Shown here: in pieces, positions 7,590 to 16,300 of the stretch | Layout: each line of letters opens with the position of its first letter | Position numbering within the stretch: position 1 is the stretch's first letter | Position numbers and translations under genes: made by a program | The notes under the pieces: model-generated | What the model was told of the DNA's origin: nothing | The model's input: the letters and a program-made list of their open reading frames with translations, nothing else | Database searches by the model: none | DNA from: Anaerostipes hadrus ATCC 29173 = JCM 17467 | Lineage (GTDB): Bacteria > Bacillota > Clostridia > Lachnospirales > Lachnospiraceae | DNA length: 64,000 nt | Reading direction: 5' to 3' | NCBI RefSeq assembly: GCF_030296915.1 | Contig: NZ_AP028031.1 | Location: 1,111,501-1,175,500 of the forward strand

Positions 7590-10004
7590 ATGAACAACAC
7601 AGAACATTTCGGTAAATTAACAGAACGCATGCAGGCATTTCGTGAGGAAGTGCTCGATGCAAAACCATATATTGACGCACAGAGAGCCGTACTGGCAACA
7701 GAAGCTTATAAAGAAAACCAGAATCAGCCAAGAGTTATGGTAAGAGCTTTAATGCTACAGAAGATCTTAGAAGGAATGAGCATTTACATTGATGACAAAT
7801 CCTTGATCGCAGGAAATCAGGCAACAAAGAACAAGAATGCTCCAATCTTCCCAGAATATACCATGGAATTTGTAATGAATGAATTAGATCTCTTTGAGAA
7901 ACGCGACGGAGATGTTTTCTATATTACAGAAGAGACAAAAGAACAGTTAAGAGAGATTGCACCGTTCTGGGAGAATAACAATCTTCGTGCCAGAGGAGAA
8001 GCTTTACTTCCAGAAGAGGTAGATGTCTTTATGGAGACAGGTGTCTTTGGAATGGAAGGAAAATTAAATGCTGGAGATGCCCATCTGGCAGTGAATTACC
8101 AGAGAATCTTATCTGATGGATTGAAAGGATATGAAAAAAGAGTAAAAGAATTAAGAGCAGCATTAGATTTCACAGATCCAGAAAGCATTGATAAGAACGT
8201 ATTTTATAAAGCAGTCTTAACAGTCATTGAAGCCGTTCGTGATTTTGCACAGCGTTATAGCAAACTTGCAAAAGAATTAGCAGACAAAGAAACAGATGCA
8301 AAACGTAAAGAAGAATTATTACAGATGAGCAAAATCTGTGCAAAGGTTCCATATGAACCAGCAAATTCCTTTAGGGAAGCTGTACAGTCTGTTTGGTTTA
8401 TCCAGTTGATCCTTCAGATCGAATCTAACGGACATTCTTTAAGTTATGGACGTTTTGACCAGTATATGTATCCATATTATATGAAAGATATCAATGAAGG
8501 AAAGATCACAAAAGAAGATGCATTAGAATTATTAACATGTCTTTGGATCAAGACATTAACGATCAATAAAGTACGTTCCCAGTCACATACATTAAGTTCT
8601 GCAGGATCACCAATGTACCAAAATGTAACGATCGGTGGACAGACAACTGATAAGAAAGATGCTGTCAATGAGTTAAGTTTTGTAGTATTACAATCCGTTG
8701 CACAGACAAGACTGACACAGCCAAACTTGACAGTCCGTTATCATGCCAATATCGACAAACATTTCTTTGATGAATGTATCGAAGTTATGAAACTTGGATT
8801 TGGTATGCCAGCATTAAATAACGATGAGATCATCATCCCATCTTTTATTAATTGGGGTGTCAAAGAAGAAGATGCATACAATTATAGTGCGATCGGATGT
8901 GTAGAGACAGCTGTTCCAGGTAAATGGGGATATCGTTGTACCGGTATGTCTTATATTAACTTCCCAAGAGTTCTGCTTTGTGCGATGAATGATGGAGTTG
9001 ACTTAACAAGCGGTAAGAGATTTACCAAAGGATATGGTAAATTTACAGAGATGGAAACATATGAAGATCTCTTAGCAGCATGGGATAAGACCGTCAGAGA
9101 AATGACACGTTATAGTGTTATTGTGGAAAATGCAATTGATAAAGCCTCTGAGCGAGATGTACCAGACGTTTTATGTTCTGCATTAACAGATGACTGTATT
9201 GGAAGAGGAAAAACGATCAAAGAAGGTGGAGCAGTCTATGACTTTATCTCTGGACTTCAGGTTGGTATTGCTAATATGGCAGACTCTCTTGCAGCGATCA
9301 AGAAACTTGTATACGAAGAGAAGAAGATCACAAAAGAACAGCTTTGGAATGCAATCTTAGACGATTTCCAATCAGAAGAGAACAAGAAGATTCAGGAAAT
9401 GCTCATTAATGACGTTCCAAAATACGGAAATGATGATGACTATGTCGATCAGTTAGTCGTAGAAGCATACGATTCTTACTTAGATGAGATTAAGAAATAT
9501 CCAAACACACGTTACCACAGAGGACCGATCGGCGGTATTCGTTATGGTGGAACATCATCTATCAGTGCGAACGTTGGACAGGGAATGGGAACCATTGCGA
9601 CTCCAGATGGAAGAAATGCATTTGAACCATTAGCCGAAGGAAGCAGTCCGGCACATAATGCAGATAAGAATGGTCCAACAGCAGTGTTTAAGACGGTTGC
9701 GAAACTTCCAACAGAGAAGATCACAGGTGGAGTTTTATTAAACCAGAAGATGACGCCACAGATGTTATCAACAGAAGAAAACAAACAGAAATTAGAGATG
9801 CTGATCCGTACATTCTTCAACCGTTTACATGGATATCATGTACAGTATAATATTGTATCCAGAGAAACTCTGATCGATGCCCAGAAACATCCAGAGAAAC
9901 ATAAAGACCTGATCGTTCGTGTGGCAGGATACAGTGCATTCTTTAATGTATTATCTAAGAAGACACAGGATGATATCATCGGAAGAACAGAGCAGACATT
10001 ATAA
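7590..10004 (+). CDS. ybiW: YbiW-type glycyl-radical enzyme (predicted 1,5-anhydroglucitol-6-phosphate lyase family)
   Basis: An 804-residue oxygen-sensitive glycyl-radical enzyme. The active-site cysteine is C437 in IGCVETAVPGKWGYRCTGMS and the radical glycine is G780 in RVAGYSAFF. There is one active-site Cys rather than the adjacent Cys pair of true pyruvate formate-lyase, and the family's GCVEP is GCVET. From memory, this segment and the C-terminal third (DILDDF-type linker, KYGNDDDYVDQL, GTSSISANV, QYNIVSRETL) closely follow E. coli YbiW. YbiW/PflD enzymes have, to my knowledge, been reported to open 1,5-anhydroglucitol-6-phosphate to 1-deoxyfructose-6-phosphate. The downstream fructose-6-phosphate aldolase fits that route. 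The start follows GAAAGGAG. It would be wrong to call it pyruvate formate-lyase. Confidence 0.88.
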   Translation: MNNTEHFGKLTERMQAFREEVLDAKPYIDAQRAVLATEAYKENQNQPRVMVRALMLQKILEGMSIYIDDKSLIAGNQATKNKNAPIFPEYTMEFVMNELDLFEKRDGDVFYITEETKEQLREIAPFWENNNLRARGEALLPEEVDVFMETGVFGMEGKLNAGDAHLAVNYQRILSDGLKGYEKRVKELRAALDFTDPESIDKNVFYKAVLTVIEAVRDFAQRYSKLAKELADKETDAKRKEELLQMSKICAKVPYEPANSFREAVQSVWFIQLILQIESNGHSLSYGRFDQYMYPYYMKDINEGKITKEDALELLTCLWIKTLTINKVRSQSHTLSSAGSPMYQNVTIGGQTTDKKDAVNELSFVVLQSVAQTRLTQPNLTVRYHANIDKHFFDECIEVMKLGFGMPALNNDEIIIPSFINWGVKEEDAYNYSAIGCVETAVPGKWGYRCTGMSYINFPRVLLCAMNDGVDLTSGKRFTKGYGKFTEMETYEDLLAAWDKTVREMTRYSVIVENAIDKASERDVPDVLCSALTDDCIGRGKTIKEGGAVYDFISGLQVGIANMADSLAAIKKLVYEEKKITKEQLWNAILDDFQSEENKKIQEMLINDVPKYGNDDDYVDQLVVEAYDSYLDEIKKYPNTRYHRGPIGGIRYGGTSSISANVGQGMGTIATPDGRNAFEPLAEGSSPAHNADKNGPTAVFKTVAKLPTEKITGGVLLNQKMTPQMLSTEENKQKLEMLIRTFFNRLHGYHVQYNIVSRETLIDAQKHPEKHKDLIVRVAGYSAFFNVLSKKTQDDIIGRTEQTL

Positions 10005-10023
10005 TTTACAAAAATAGAGGAAT

Positions 10024-10058
10024 GGCAGTTGACTTGAGTAGGGTTAACTGCTGTTTTT
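10024..10058 (+). terminator. Intrinsic terminator of the glycyl-radical enzyme gene
   Basis: GGCAGTT (10024-10030) pairs with AACTGCT (10046-10052), with a 15-base loop followed by GTTTTTCG. Confidence 0.65.
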
Positions 10059-10099
10059 CGTGATAGACTAGAAGAAATAATATTCATGAAAGAAACAAT

Positions 10100-10141
10100 T
10101 AAAAAAGCCTTGGCAAGAAACTGTTCTGCCAAAGCTTTTTG
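10100..10141 (-). terminator. Terminator between convergent radical-enzyme and activase genes
   Basis: AAAAAGCCTTGGCA pairs with TGCCAAAGCTTTTT (one mismatch) around a 12-base loop. A-rich and T-rich flanks let it act in both directions. It lies 24 bases past the end of the activase gene. Confidence 0.75.
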
Positions 10142-10163
10142 CGTATATGGAATTTTCAAAAGG

Positions 10164-11066
10164 TTAGAAAAAGCAATTGATACCTACATCTAAAAAGATC
10201 CGCTGATAATCGGTAAGATCCTCAGGATGCAATGCTTTCACATTCTCATAAGAATAAGTCTTTCCGAGTAAATGATACTTGTTTTCTCCGAATTGATGGA
10301 AAGGAAGCAGTTGAACCTTCTTCGCTCCAACCTGATTTAATAAAGCAGCGATTCCTTTTGCATCATCCAAAGAATCATTGAAATCAGGAATCACAGGGAT
10401 TCGAGGAAGAACTTCAATTCCTTGTGAGATCGCCCATGCTAAATTCTCAATGATCAGTTCGTTATGGACATGGGTTCCTTCATAATGCTTATCACTGTCA
10501 TAGTGCTTCACATCAAACAAAAGCAAGTCAAACATCGGAGCCAATTCTCTAAAAATCTCTTTCTTGATATATCCAGTCGTCTCAATCGCAGTATGAATCT
10601 TATGTTCTTTTAATTTTGCAAGTAAAGCCTTTACAAAATCTGGTTGAACCATTCCTTCACCGCCAGAGATTGTTACACCGCCTCCAGATTCCTCATAAAA
10701 ATCAATATCCTGAAGACAGACTTTGACAACTTCATCTACATCTTTTGCTTCTCCTTCATAACTTAAGGCCTTTGCAGGACAGTTTTTTACACATTGAAGA
10801 CATCCAGCGCATTTTGATGGATCAATACCTACATAACTGTCATCTCCCATAGAAATTGCCTGGTTTGGACAGACATGGGTGCAAGTACCGCAATGAGCAC
10901 ATTTTTCTTTATCATATAAAATTTGGACTTGGCTCAACTGTGATTCCGGATTTGCACACCATTTACAACGCAGTGGACAGCCTTTTAGGAAAACTGTTGT
11001 ACGGATTCCTGGTCCATCGTGAATGCTGAATTTCTGTATATTAAAAACAATACCATTTGTTTGCAT
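10164..11066 (-). CDS. ybiY: Glycyl-radical enzyme activating protein (radical SAM, YbiY type)
   Basis: A 300-residue radical SAM enzyme that abstracts a hydrogen from the glycine of its partner. The radical-SAM cluster motif is C30-x3-C34-x2-C37 (GCPLRCKWC). It is followed by an inserted ferredoxin domain with two CxxCxxCxxxC motifs (C56-C66 and C86-C96), which marks activases of non-PFL glycyl-radical enzymes, and by the SAM-binding GGE motif (TISGGEGM). The Shine-Dalgarno AAAGGAG precedes the ATG. It converges on the glycyl-radical enzyme gene rather than sharing its transcript, so the two have separate promoters. The pairing is inferred from proximity and family. Confidence 0.92.
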   Translation of the reverse strand: MQTNGIVFNIQKFSIHDGPGIRTTVFLKGCPLRCKWCANPESQLSQVQILYDKEKCAHCGTCTHVCPNQAISMGDDSYVGIDPSKCAGCLQCVKNCPAKALSYEGEAKDVDEVVKVCLQDIDFYEESGGGVTISGGEGMVQPDFVKALLAKLKEHKIHTAIETTGYIKKEIFRELAPMFDLLLFDVKHYDSDKHYEGTHVHNELIIENLAWAISQGIEVLPRIPVIPDFNDSLDDAKGIAALLNQVGAKKVQLLPFHQFGENKYHLLGKTYSYENVKALHPEDLTDYQRIFLDVGINCFF

Positions 11067-11099
11067 GGATAATATTTCTCCTTTCTGATTCTTTTGTAT

Positions 11100-11128
11100 A
11101 TCTTATCACACAACTTACGAAAAGTAAA
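11100..11128 (-). promoter_or_regulatory. Promoter of the activase gene
   Basis: On the minus strand TTTACT (11128-11123), a 17-bp spacer and TAAGAT (11105-11100) form a good sigma-A promoter 34 bases before the activase ATG. Confidence 0.6.
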
Positions 11129-11162
11129 TAATATACTTACAAATGAAAGTTAAAAAACATTA

Positions 11163-11226
11163 AACGAAAATAATTGTTGACATATTCGAAAATTATGGTA
11201 AGATAGAAGTATCAAAAAACGAAACA
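11163..11226 (+). promoter_or_regulatory. Promoter and A-rich repeats before the aldolase gene
   Basis: TTGACA (11177-11182) is followed at 16-17 bp by TAAGAT. The repeats AAACGAAAAT (about 11163), TTCGAAAATT (about 11185) and AACGAAACAC (about 11219) share the core CGAAA with sites ahead of the glycyl-radical enzyme gene, suggesting common DeoR control. Confidence 0.55.
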
Positions 11227-11255
11227 CGTAATAAGACTTAGGAGGAGTTTTAATC

Positions 11256-11936
11256 ATGGAATTTATCTTAGATACAGTAGATCTTGAAGAGATCAAAGAC
11301 GGTGTAGACCACATGCCAATCGTTGGAGTAACAAGCAACCCATCCATCGTTAAGAAAACATCACCAGAAGATTTCTTTGGACATATGAGAAAGGTTCGTG
11401 AGATCATCGGGAAAGAAAGAAGCCTTCACGTACAGGTAATTTCATTAGATGCAGAAACAATCGTTAAGGAAGCACACAGAATCTTAGAAGAGATTGATGA
11501 TCAGGTATATATCAAAGTTCCTGTATCCTATGAAGGATTAAAAGCGATCAAGATCTTAAAATCAGAAGGTGTTAACGTAACAGCAACAGCAGTTTATGAT
11601 CTGATGCAGGCATATTTTGCATTAGCAGCAGGAGCTGACTATATCGCACCATATGTAAATCGTATCGGAAATCTCGGGGCAGACCCTATGGAACTGATCA
11701 GCAATCTTCAGGACCGTATCGAAGATGATGGATATGATTGTAAGATCGTTGCAGCATCATTTAAAGGCGTTGAACAGGTAAAGAACGCATTTAACTATGG
11801 AGCAGAAGCAATCACAGCACCATATGCAGTATTAAAACAGGTATTTGCAAATCCTAATATTGACAAAGCAGTGACAGACTTCAACAATGACTGGTATGCA
11901 GTTTATGGAGAAGGTAAAGGAATCTGTGACCTTTAA
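11256..11936 (+). CDS. fsa: Fructose-6-phosphate aldolase (FSA / transaldolase-like)
   Basis: A 226-residue class I aldolase of the small transaldolase family. It cleaves fructose-6-phosphate or its 1-deoxy analogue to glyceraldehyde-3-phosphate plus dihydroxyacetone or hydroxyacetone. The Schiff-base lysine is K87 in YIKVPVSYEGLKAI. VTSNPSIV near residue 25 and APYVNRIGNLG near 131 are also typical. The length separates it from the longer true transaldolases. The start follows AGGAGG. It lies between activase and DeoR gene, an arrangement comparable to E. coli ybiYW-fsaA. Here it would process the product of the YbiW-type enzyme. Confidence 0.92.
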   Translation: MEFILDTVDLEEIKDGVDHMPIVGVTSNPSIVKKTSPEDFFGHMRKVREIIGKERSLHVQVISLDAETIVKEAHRILEEIDDQVYIKVPVSYEGLKAIKILKSEGVNVTATAVYDLMQAYFALAAGADYIAPYVNRIGNLGADPMELISNLQDRIEDDGYDCKIVAASFKGVEQVKNAFNYGAEAITAPYAVLKQVFANPNIDKAVTDFNNDWYAVYGEGKGICDL

Positions 11937-11973
11937 TTAAAAATATGCTATTATATGAATAGTGCAGAGGGAT

Positions 11974-11998
11974 AAAGAGCCGCAAGACGGCTCTTTCC
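11974..11998 (+). terminator. Hairpin terminator after the aldolase gene
   Basis: A perfect 9-bp stem, AAAGAGCCG/CGGCTCTTT, with 5-base loop CAAGA. The T-run is short, so read-through into the DeoR gene 28 bases later is possible. Confidence 0.75.
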
Positions 11999-12025
11999 TA
12001 ATATTATGAAGAAAGGGAAAGTTTC

Positions 12026-12784
12026 ATGACAGACAGACAAACAAAGATTCTTGAAATCGTAAATCAAAAAAAGAAAGTAGAAGTGGCAACTTTGTCACAG
12101 ATGCTGGAGGTATCACAGGTCACGATCAGAAAAGATCTTGATGCTTTGGAAGAACTGAATTTTCTGACAAGAGAACATGGATATGCGACAATGAAGAATA
12201 TGTCAGACATCAGCAATCGTATGGCTTTTTGTTATGAGACGAAACAGAGGATCGCAGAAAAGGCAAGTGAGATCATATCTGATGGAGAAACGATCATGGT
12301 GGAATCTGGGTCAAGTTGTGCATTGCTTGTAAAATACCTTTCAGAGACTAAGAAAGATATTACAGTTATCACGAATTCATCCTATATTGCCCGATTTATC
12401 AGAGAAACAGAGGGCGGTGTTACAAAGGTTATCGTTCTTGGAGGGGAATATCAGAAGGAAGCAGAAGTTATGGTGGGACCATTGGTGAAAACTTGTGCAG
12501 AAGCTTTTTATGTAGATAAACTATTTATGGGAACAGATGGATATATCCCTGGCATCGGATTCACAAGCGGAGATATGTTAAGGGCCGAAGCTGCCAAGAG
12601 TATGGCGGATTCTACAAGGAATTCTATCATTTTAACAGATTCCAGCAAGTTTTCAGAACATGGAGTTGTCATGCAGTGTAGACTCAAAGATATTAATATG
12701 GTATTTACGGACGATCAAGTGCCATTAGAAGCTAAAGATGCGATGGAACAAAATGGGATTATCGTAGAAACAGTACCTAGATAA
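12026..12784 (+). CDS. DeoR/GlpR family transcriptional regulator
   Basis: A 252-residue repressor. The N-terminal DeoR helix-turn-helix (residues 4-58, VATLSQMLEVSQVTIRKDLD) is followed by a sugar-phosphate-binding DeoRC domain with GETIMVESGSSCALLVKYL, FMGTDGY and ILTDSSKF. Regulators of this family sense phosphorylated sugars. Its position after the aldolase, and the shared CGAAA repeats before the glycyl-radical enzyme and aldolase genes, suggest it controls this cluster, perhaps with an anhydro- or deoxy-sugar phosphate as inducer. It may be read from the aldolase promoter by leaking through the hairpin between them. Confidence 0.9.
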   Translation: MTDRQTKILEIVNQKKKVEVATLSQMLEVSQVTIRKDLDALEELNFLTREHGYATMKNMSDISNRMAFCYETKQRIAEKASEIISDGETIMVESGSSCALLVKYLSETKKDITVITNSSYIARFIRETEGGVTKVIVLGGEYQKEAEVMVGPLVKTCAEAFYVDKLFMGTDGYIPGIGFTSGDMLRAEAAKSMADSTRNSIILTDSSKFSEHGVVMQCRLKDINMVFTDDQVPLEAKDAMEQNGIIVETVPR

Positions 12785-12800
12785 GGAAGAAATGATAATA

Positions 12801-12846
12801 GAAACTGTCATATGAATGGAAGAAAAATTCGTATGGCAGTTTTCGT
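12801..12846 (+). terminator. Intrinsic terminator after the DeoR gene
   Basis: A long stem (GAAACTGTCATATGAAT against ATTCGTATGGCAGTTTTC, with G-U pairs) followed by GTTTTC. It lies 16 bases past the stop. Confidence 0.8.
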
Positions 12847-12943
12847 TTTCACAGTAAAAACACTGCTGTTAATATGTACAAAAATAAATACATAAGATAT
12901 AATAAAGTTGTAATTTAATAATTAAAACAAAAGGAGGCAGTGG

Positions 12944-14692
12944 ATGAGAACAAGAAAGATGATGTTGTATGCGGGCATGATCGCATCTCTGACAATGGGG
13001 ATTTTTATAAGCGGAACAGGTCAGCAGAAAGTGGAAGCGAAAACTAAAGTAACATACACGCTTAAGAAGGGAACATTGACAATCAAAGGAAAAGGTGCAA
13101 TGCCTGCGAAGATGAAATTTCGAAGGAACAAGAAGATCAAGAAAGTTATCATTAAAAAAGGCGTGACATCTGTTTCATATGAAGCGTTTGCATTATGTAA
13201 GAATTTAAATTCTGTGACAATTCCATCAACAGTAAAAACGATAGGAATTCGAAGCTTCTATGGAACAAAGATTTCTAAAATAACGGTTCCATCAAAGACA
13301 AAGACGATCGGGCAGGGGGCATTTGGAAGTTGCAAAGATTTAAAGACGATCGTTATGCCAGGAGACTTTAAATTAAAACTCGAAGAGGATACTGACGATA
13401 AGTTATGGTATGTCACAAGTGATCAGTCAGCAGTTGATACCATAACATTTAATACAAAATTAAAATTGGCAAATGTATCATATCTGTCAGCAAATAATCT
13501 GGTAGTTGCAAAGAATGATCCATCATATCAGAGTATCGAGGGTGTAATCTATACAAAAGATGGAAAAGGAATTGTAAGAGTACCTCAAAAGAGAACAGAG
13601 CTTAAGATCAAAGAAGGATGTACAGAGTTTAATATGCAATCTGTATTATATAATTCCACAGATTCTGAAGGAGATGAGTTCAACAATTGTTCTAAATTAA
13701 AGAAGATTGTAATTCCATCATCTGTAAAGAGTATTAATAAAATAAAATATAAAACGGATCGAGCGGATGCGTGTGATATGCACGTTGATACCATTGAAAT
13801 TGCTCCAAAAGATTTTGATGCGAACAGCCTTTACGCATTAGGAAGTTCTCTTGGGAAGAATATCACGATTGAATCATTAATGAAATTACTTCCAGATCAG
13901 ATTACATACAAAGATCATATGTATATTACAAAAGATCACGGTTTATTAAAATATGACGGAAAAGATGCAAATGTTGAAATTCCAGAAGAGATCACATGGA
14001 TCGCACCAGAAGCATTTTATAGAAATGAAACATTAAAGAATGTCAAACTTCCATCTAAGATCACTACGATCGAAGAAAATACATTTTATGGATGTAGTGA
14101 ATTGGAAGCCGTGGTAATTCCAGATCAGGTAACCATGATCGGCAAGTCAGCATTTGATGAATGTACGGTATTAAAATCCGTAACATTTGGAAAATCCTTA
14201 AAAGTGATCAAAGATCATGCGTTTGCTTCAGTAAATATCAGAAACTTTACAATCCCATCAGGAATTCAAAAGATAGAGACAGGTGCTTTTGCTGGAATCA
14301 ATCAGATTGGGACGGTTACATTTGAGGGAAGTACAAAGTATGTTGCAACGGATGCATTTATGAATTCCACAGGAATAAAACTTGTATATAAGAAAGGGAT
14401 CAAGGAAGCGCAAACAGAATTATCTTATGACTATATTATAGCCAGAAAGAATGGAAATAATAAAGTTCGTACAACGTGGCAGCCAGTATCAGGAGCTAAT
14501 GGTTATCAGTTAAAATTCAGTACTGACAAGAAATTTAAAAAAGTATTGAAAACAGTAATGGTCAAGAAAAATGTGTCAAATGCTACAACATATGTAAAGA
14601 ATAAGAAGAAAACCCTCTATATTAAAGTTCGCCCATATCAGACAATTAATAAGAAGAACGTTTACGGAAGATGGTCTTATCTGCAGTTATAG
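12944..14692 (+). CDS. BspA-type leucine-rich repeat secreted protein
   Basis: A 582-residue exported protein. A signal peptide (about residues 1-32, ending KVEA) precedes blocks of BspA/LRR_5 repeats (roughly 45-130 and 340-470) with recurring patterns such as 'F..C..L..V.IP..V..IG..AF'. A C-terminal fibronectin-III-like domain (about 495-582) contains TWQPVSGANGYQLKFST. No LPxTG motif, S-layer domain or transmembrane anchor is visible, so it is probably released or held by unknown contacts. Such proteins often mediate adhesion in gut bacteria, but no ligand can be predicted. The start follows AAGGAGG. It is monocistronic. Confidence 0.88.
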   Translation: MRTRKMMLYAGMIASLTMGIFISGTGQQKVEAKTKVTYTLKKGTLTIKGKGAMPAKMKFRRNKKIKKVIIKKGVTSVSYEAFALCKNLNSVTIPSTVKTIGIRSFYGTKISKITVPSKTKTIGQGAFGSCKDLKTIVMPGDFKLKLEEDTDDKLWYVTSDQSAVDTITFNTKLKLANVSYLSANNLVVAKNDPSYQSIEGVIYTKDGKGIVRVPQKRTELKIKEGCTEFNMQSVLYNSTDSEGDEFNNCSKLKKIVIPSSVKSINKIKYKTDRADACDMHVDTIEIAPKDFDANSLYALGSSLGKNITIESLMKLLPDQITYKDHMYITKDHGLLKYDGKDANVEIPEEITWIAPEAFYRNETLKNVKLPSKITTIEENTFYGCSELEAVVIPDQVTMIGKSAFDECTVLKSVTFGKSLKVIKDHAFASVNIRNFTIPSGIQKIETGAFAGINQIGTVTFEGSTKYVATDAFMNSTGIKLVYKKGIKEAQTELSYDYIIARKNGNNKVRTTWQPVSGANGYQLKFSTDKKFKKVLKTVMVKKNVSNATTYVKNKKKTLYIKVRPYQTINKKNVYGRWSYLQL

Positions 14693-14720
14693 TAAGAAAA
14701 ATGAAAAGAAGTATTTAAAC

Positions 14721-14767
14721 AAAGAAGCGCTAGATTGGTATTTTGCCAAAACTAGCGTTTCTTTTTG
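14721..14767 (+). terminator. Bidirectional terminator after the LRR gene
   Basis: AGAAGCGCTAG (14723-14733) pairs with CTAGCGTTTCT (14752-14762), one G-U pair, followed by TTTTTG. The distal arm coincides with the last codons and stop of the convergent small gene at 14752. Confidence 0.85.
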
Positions 14768-15087
14768 TGAAGATTATCTATGCATGATGAGAAATTTAAA
14801 TCAAATTGATTTAGAATATGCTCACTGTAGGAATCGGTCTGGTTGATGTGGGAAAAAGCAGATTGAATTTTTTTGAATTCTTTGGCAGAAGCAGTCTTAA
14901 AGCATGCGATTAAAAAGAATAAAAACAAAATAGAAAAGCCAATTCTTAATTTTAAAAAAGACCAGTATGTTGGTGATTGGTTTTCTTGCTCATTTATATA
15001 GGAAGAAAAATCATTACCAGAATTTAATTTTCGATATGTATCATTAAGTCGAGTTTGTTCTATATGAAAATCCGTATTTTTATGCAT
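14752..15087 (-). CDS. Small single-pass membrane protein, unknown
   Basis: A 111-residue protein with a polar N-terminus (about 45 residues), one transmembrane helix (about residues 50-68, LRIGFSILFLFFLIACF) and a basic C-terminal tail ending HKKKR. A perfect AGGAGG Shine-Dalgarno well placed before the ATG supports it as a real gene. I do not recognise a family. It sits alone between the LRR gene and the hrcA promoter, on the opposite strand to both. Confidence 0.6.
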   Translation of the reverse strand: MHKNTDFHIEQTRLNDTYRKLNSGNDFSSYINEQENQSPTYWSFLKLRIGFSILFLFFLIACFKTASAKEFKKIQSAFSHINQTDSYSEHILNQFDLNFSSCIDNLHKKKR

Positions 15088-15165
15088 GAAAAGTACCTCC
15101 TTTTGTACATTCTATTCAGAGAAGAAAAAAACTGAACAAATTTTCAAAAAAATTGAAAGAAAAGG

Positions 15166-15232
15166 TTGACATTAAAATGCGAAAGTGCTACTTTAAATAT
15201 AGATGTTAGCACTCGATATAAATGAGTGCTAA
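15166..15232 (+). promoter_or_regulatory. hrcA operon promoter with CIRCE operator
   Basis: The perfect CIRCE inverted repeat TTAGCACTC-N9-GAGTGCTAA is at 15206-15232. An upstream TTGACA (15166-15171) has TACTTT 17 bp downstream. HrcA binding to CIRCE blocks transcription of the heat-shock operon until heat stress titrates GroEL away from HrcA; the regulation is established for the family. Confidence 0.95.
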
Positions 15233-15249
15233 TAACAGGAGGCGAAGAT

Positions 15250-16284
15250 ATGGAGTTAAATGATCGTAAGAAGTTAATATTGAAAGCGATTATCGCCAAT
15301 TACCTTGAAACTGGTGAGCCGGTAGGATCAAGAACCATTGCCAAACATCCTGAGTTGAATTTAAGCTCAGCAACGATCCGTAATGAGATGGCAGATCTGG
15401 AAGATATGGGATATATCTTACAGCCTCATACATCCGCAGGAAGAATTCCTTCCGACACAGGTTATCGTTTTTATGTAGATCAGCTGATGACGGAACGTGA
15501 CAGCGAACACGAAGAGAAACAGGCATTGATTCAGAGAGTTGATAAGATGGAAGTCTTATTAAAACAGGTTGCCAATGCATTGGCAAACAGCACGAATTAT
15601 GCAACGATGGTTTCTTCCCCACATTATCAGAATGTAACACTGAAATTTGTGCAGCTGTCTCAGGTGGATCACGAACATCTGCTTGCAGTGATCGTTACAC
15701 AAGGCAATATCGTAAAGAACAAGATGATCCAGGTAGAAGAACCGCTTTCGAATGAAGATGTTCTGAAATTGAATGTATTGTTGAATACATTTTTACAAGG
15801 ATTATCATTACAAGATATCAACCTTGCACTGATCCAGACGATGAGAGAGCAGGCAGGGATCAGACAGGATGTGTTAGAACGGATTCTTGAAGAGATTGCC
15901 AAAGCGATCCATGATGCAGATCATATGGAAATCTACACAGGAGGAGCGACCAATATCTTAAAATATCCGGAGCTTGGGAATCCGGATACGGCAACAGAAC
16001 TTCTTGATACATTAGTTGAGAAGAAGGCACTGACGAAACTGGTTGATTCTACTTTGGAATCAGATTCTGATAATCATACAGGGATCCAGGTTTATATCGG
16101 AGAAGAATCTCCGGTTAAGAATATGAAGGACTGTAGTATCGTAACTGCAACATATGAGCTTGCAGAAGGAGGTACAGGTACCGTTGGTATCATCGGACCG
16201 AAGAGAATGGATTACAAGAAAGTTGTTAAGACTTTAAAGAACCTCACTGAAGAATTAGATGATATTTTTAAAGACAAATCTTAA
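15250..16284 (+). CDS. hrcA: Heat-inducible transcription repressor HrcA
   Basis: A 344-residue repressor of CIRCE-controlled chaperone genes. It has an N-terminal winged helix (ETGEPVGSRTIAKHPELNLS, then SATIRNEMADLEDMGYI) and a C-terminal GAF-like dimerisation domain ending with GTVGIIGPKRMDYKKVV. I start it at 15250 because AGGAGG sits just upstream; an in-frame ATG at 15226 overlaps the CIRCE element. It is the first gene of hrcA-grpE-dnaK-dnaJ and therefore autoregulated. Confidence 0.97.
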   Translation: MELNDRKKLILKAIIANYLETGEPVGSRTIAKHPELNLSSATIRNEMADLEDMGYILQPHTSAGRIPSDTGYRFYVDQLMTERDSEHEEKQALIQRVDKMEVLLKQVANALANSTNYATMVSSPHYQNVTLKFVQLSQVDHEHLLAVIVTQGNIVKNKMIQVEEPLSNEDVLKLNVLLNTFLQGLSLQDINLALIQTMREQAGIRQDVLERILEEIAKAIHDADHMEIYTGGATNILKYPELGNPDTATELLDTLVEKKALTKLVDSTLESDSDNHTGIQVYIGEESPVKNMKDCSIVTATYELAEGGTGTVGIIGPKRMDYKKVVKTLKNLTEELDDIFKDKS

Positions 16285-16300
16285 GAAAGGAAGTGATGTG

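Noticed and set aside
7590..10004. Annotation as pyruvate formate-lyase
   Set aside because: There is a single active-site Cys in GCVE rather than the Cys-Cys pair, and the activase has the ferredoxin insert typical of non-PFL activases.
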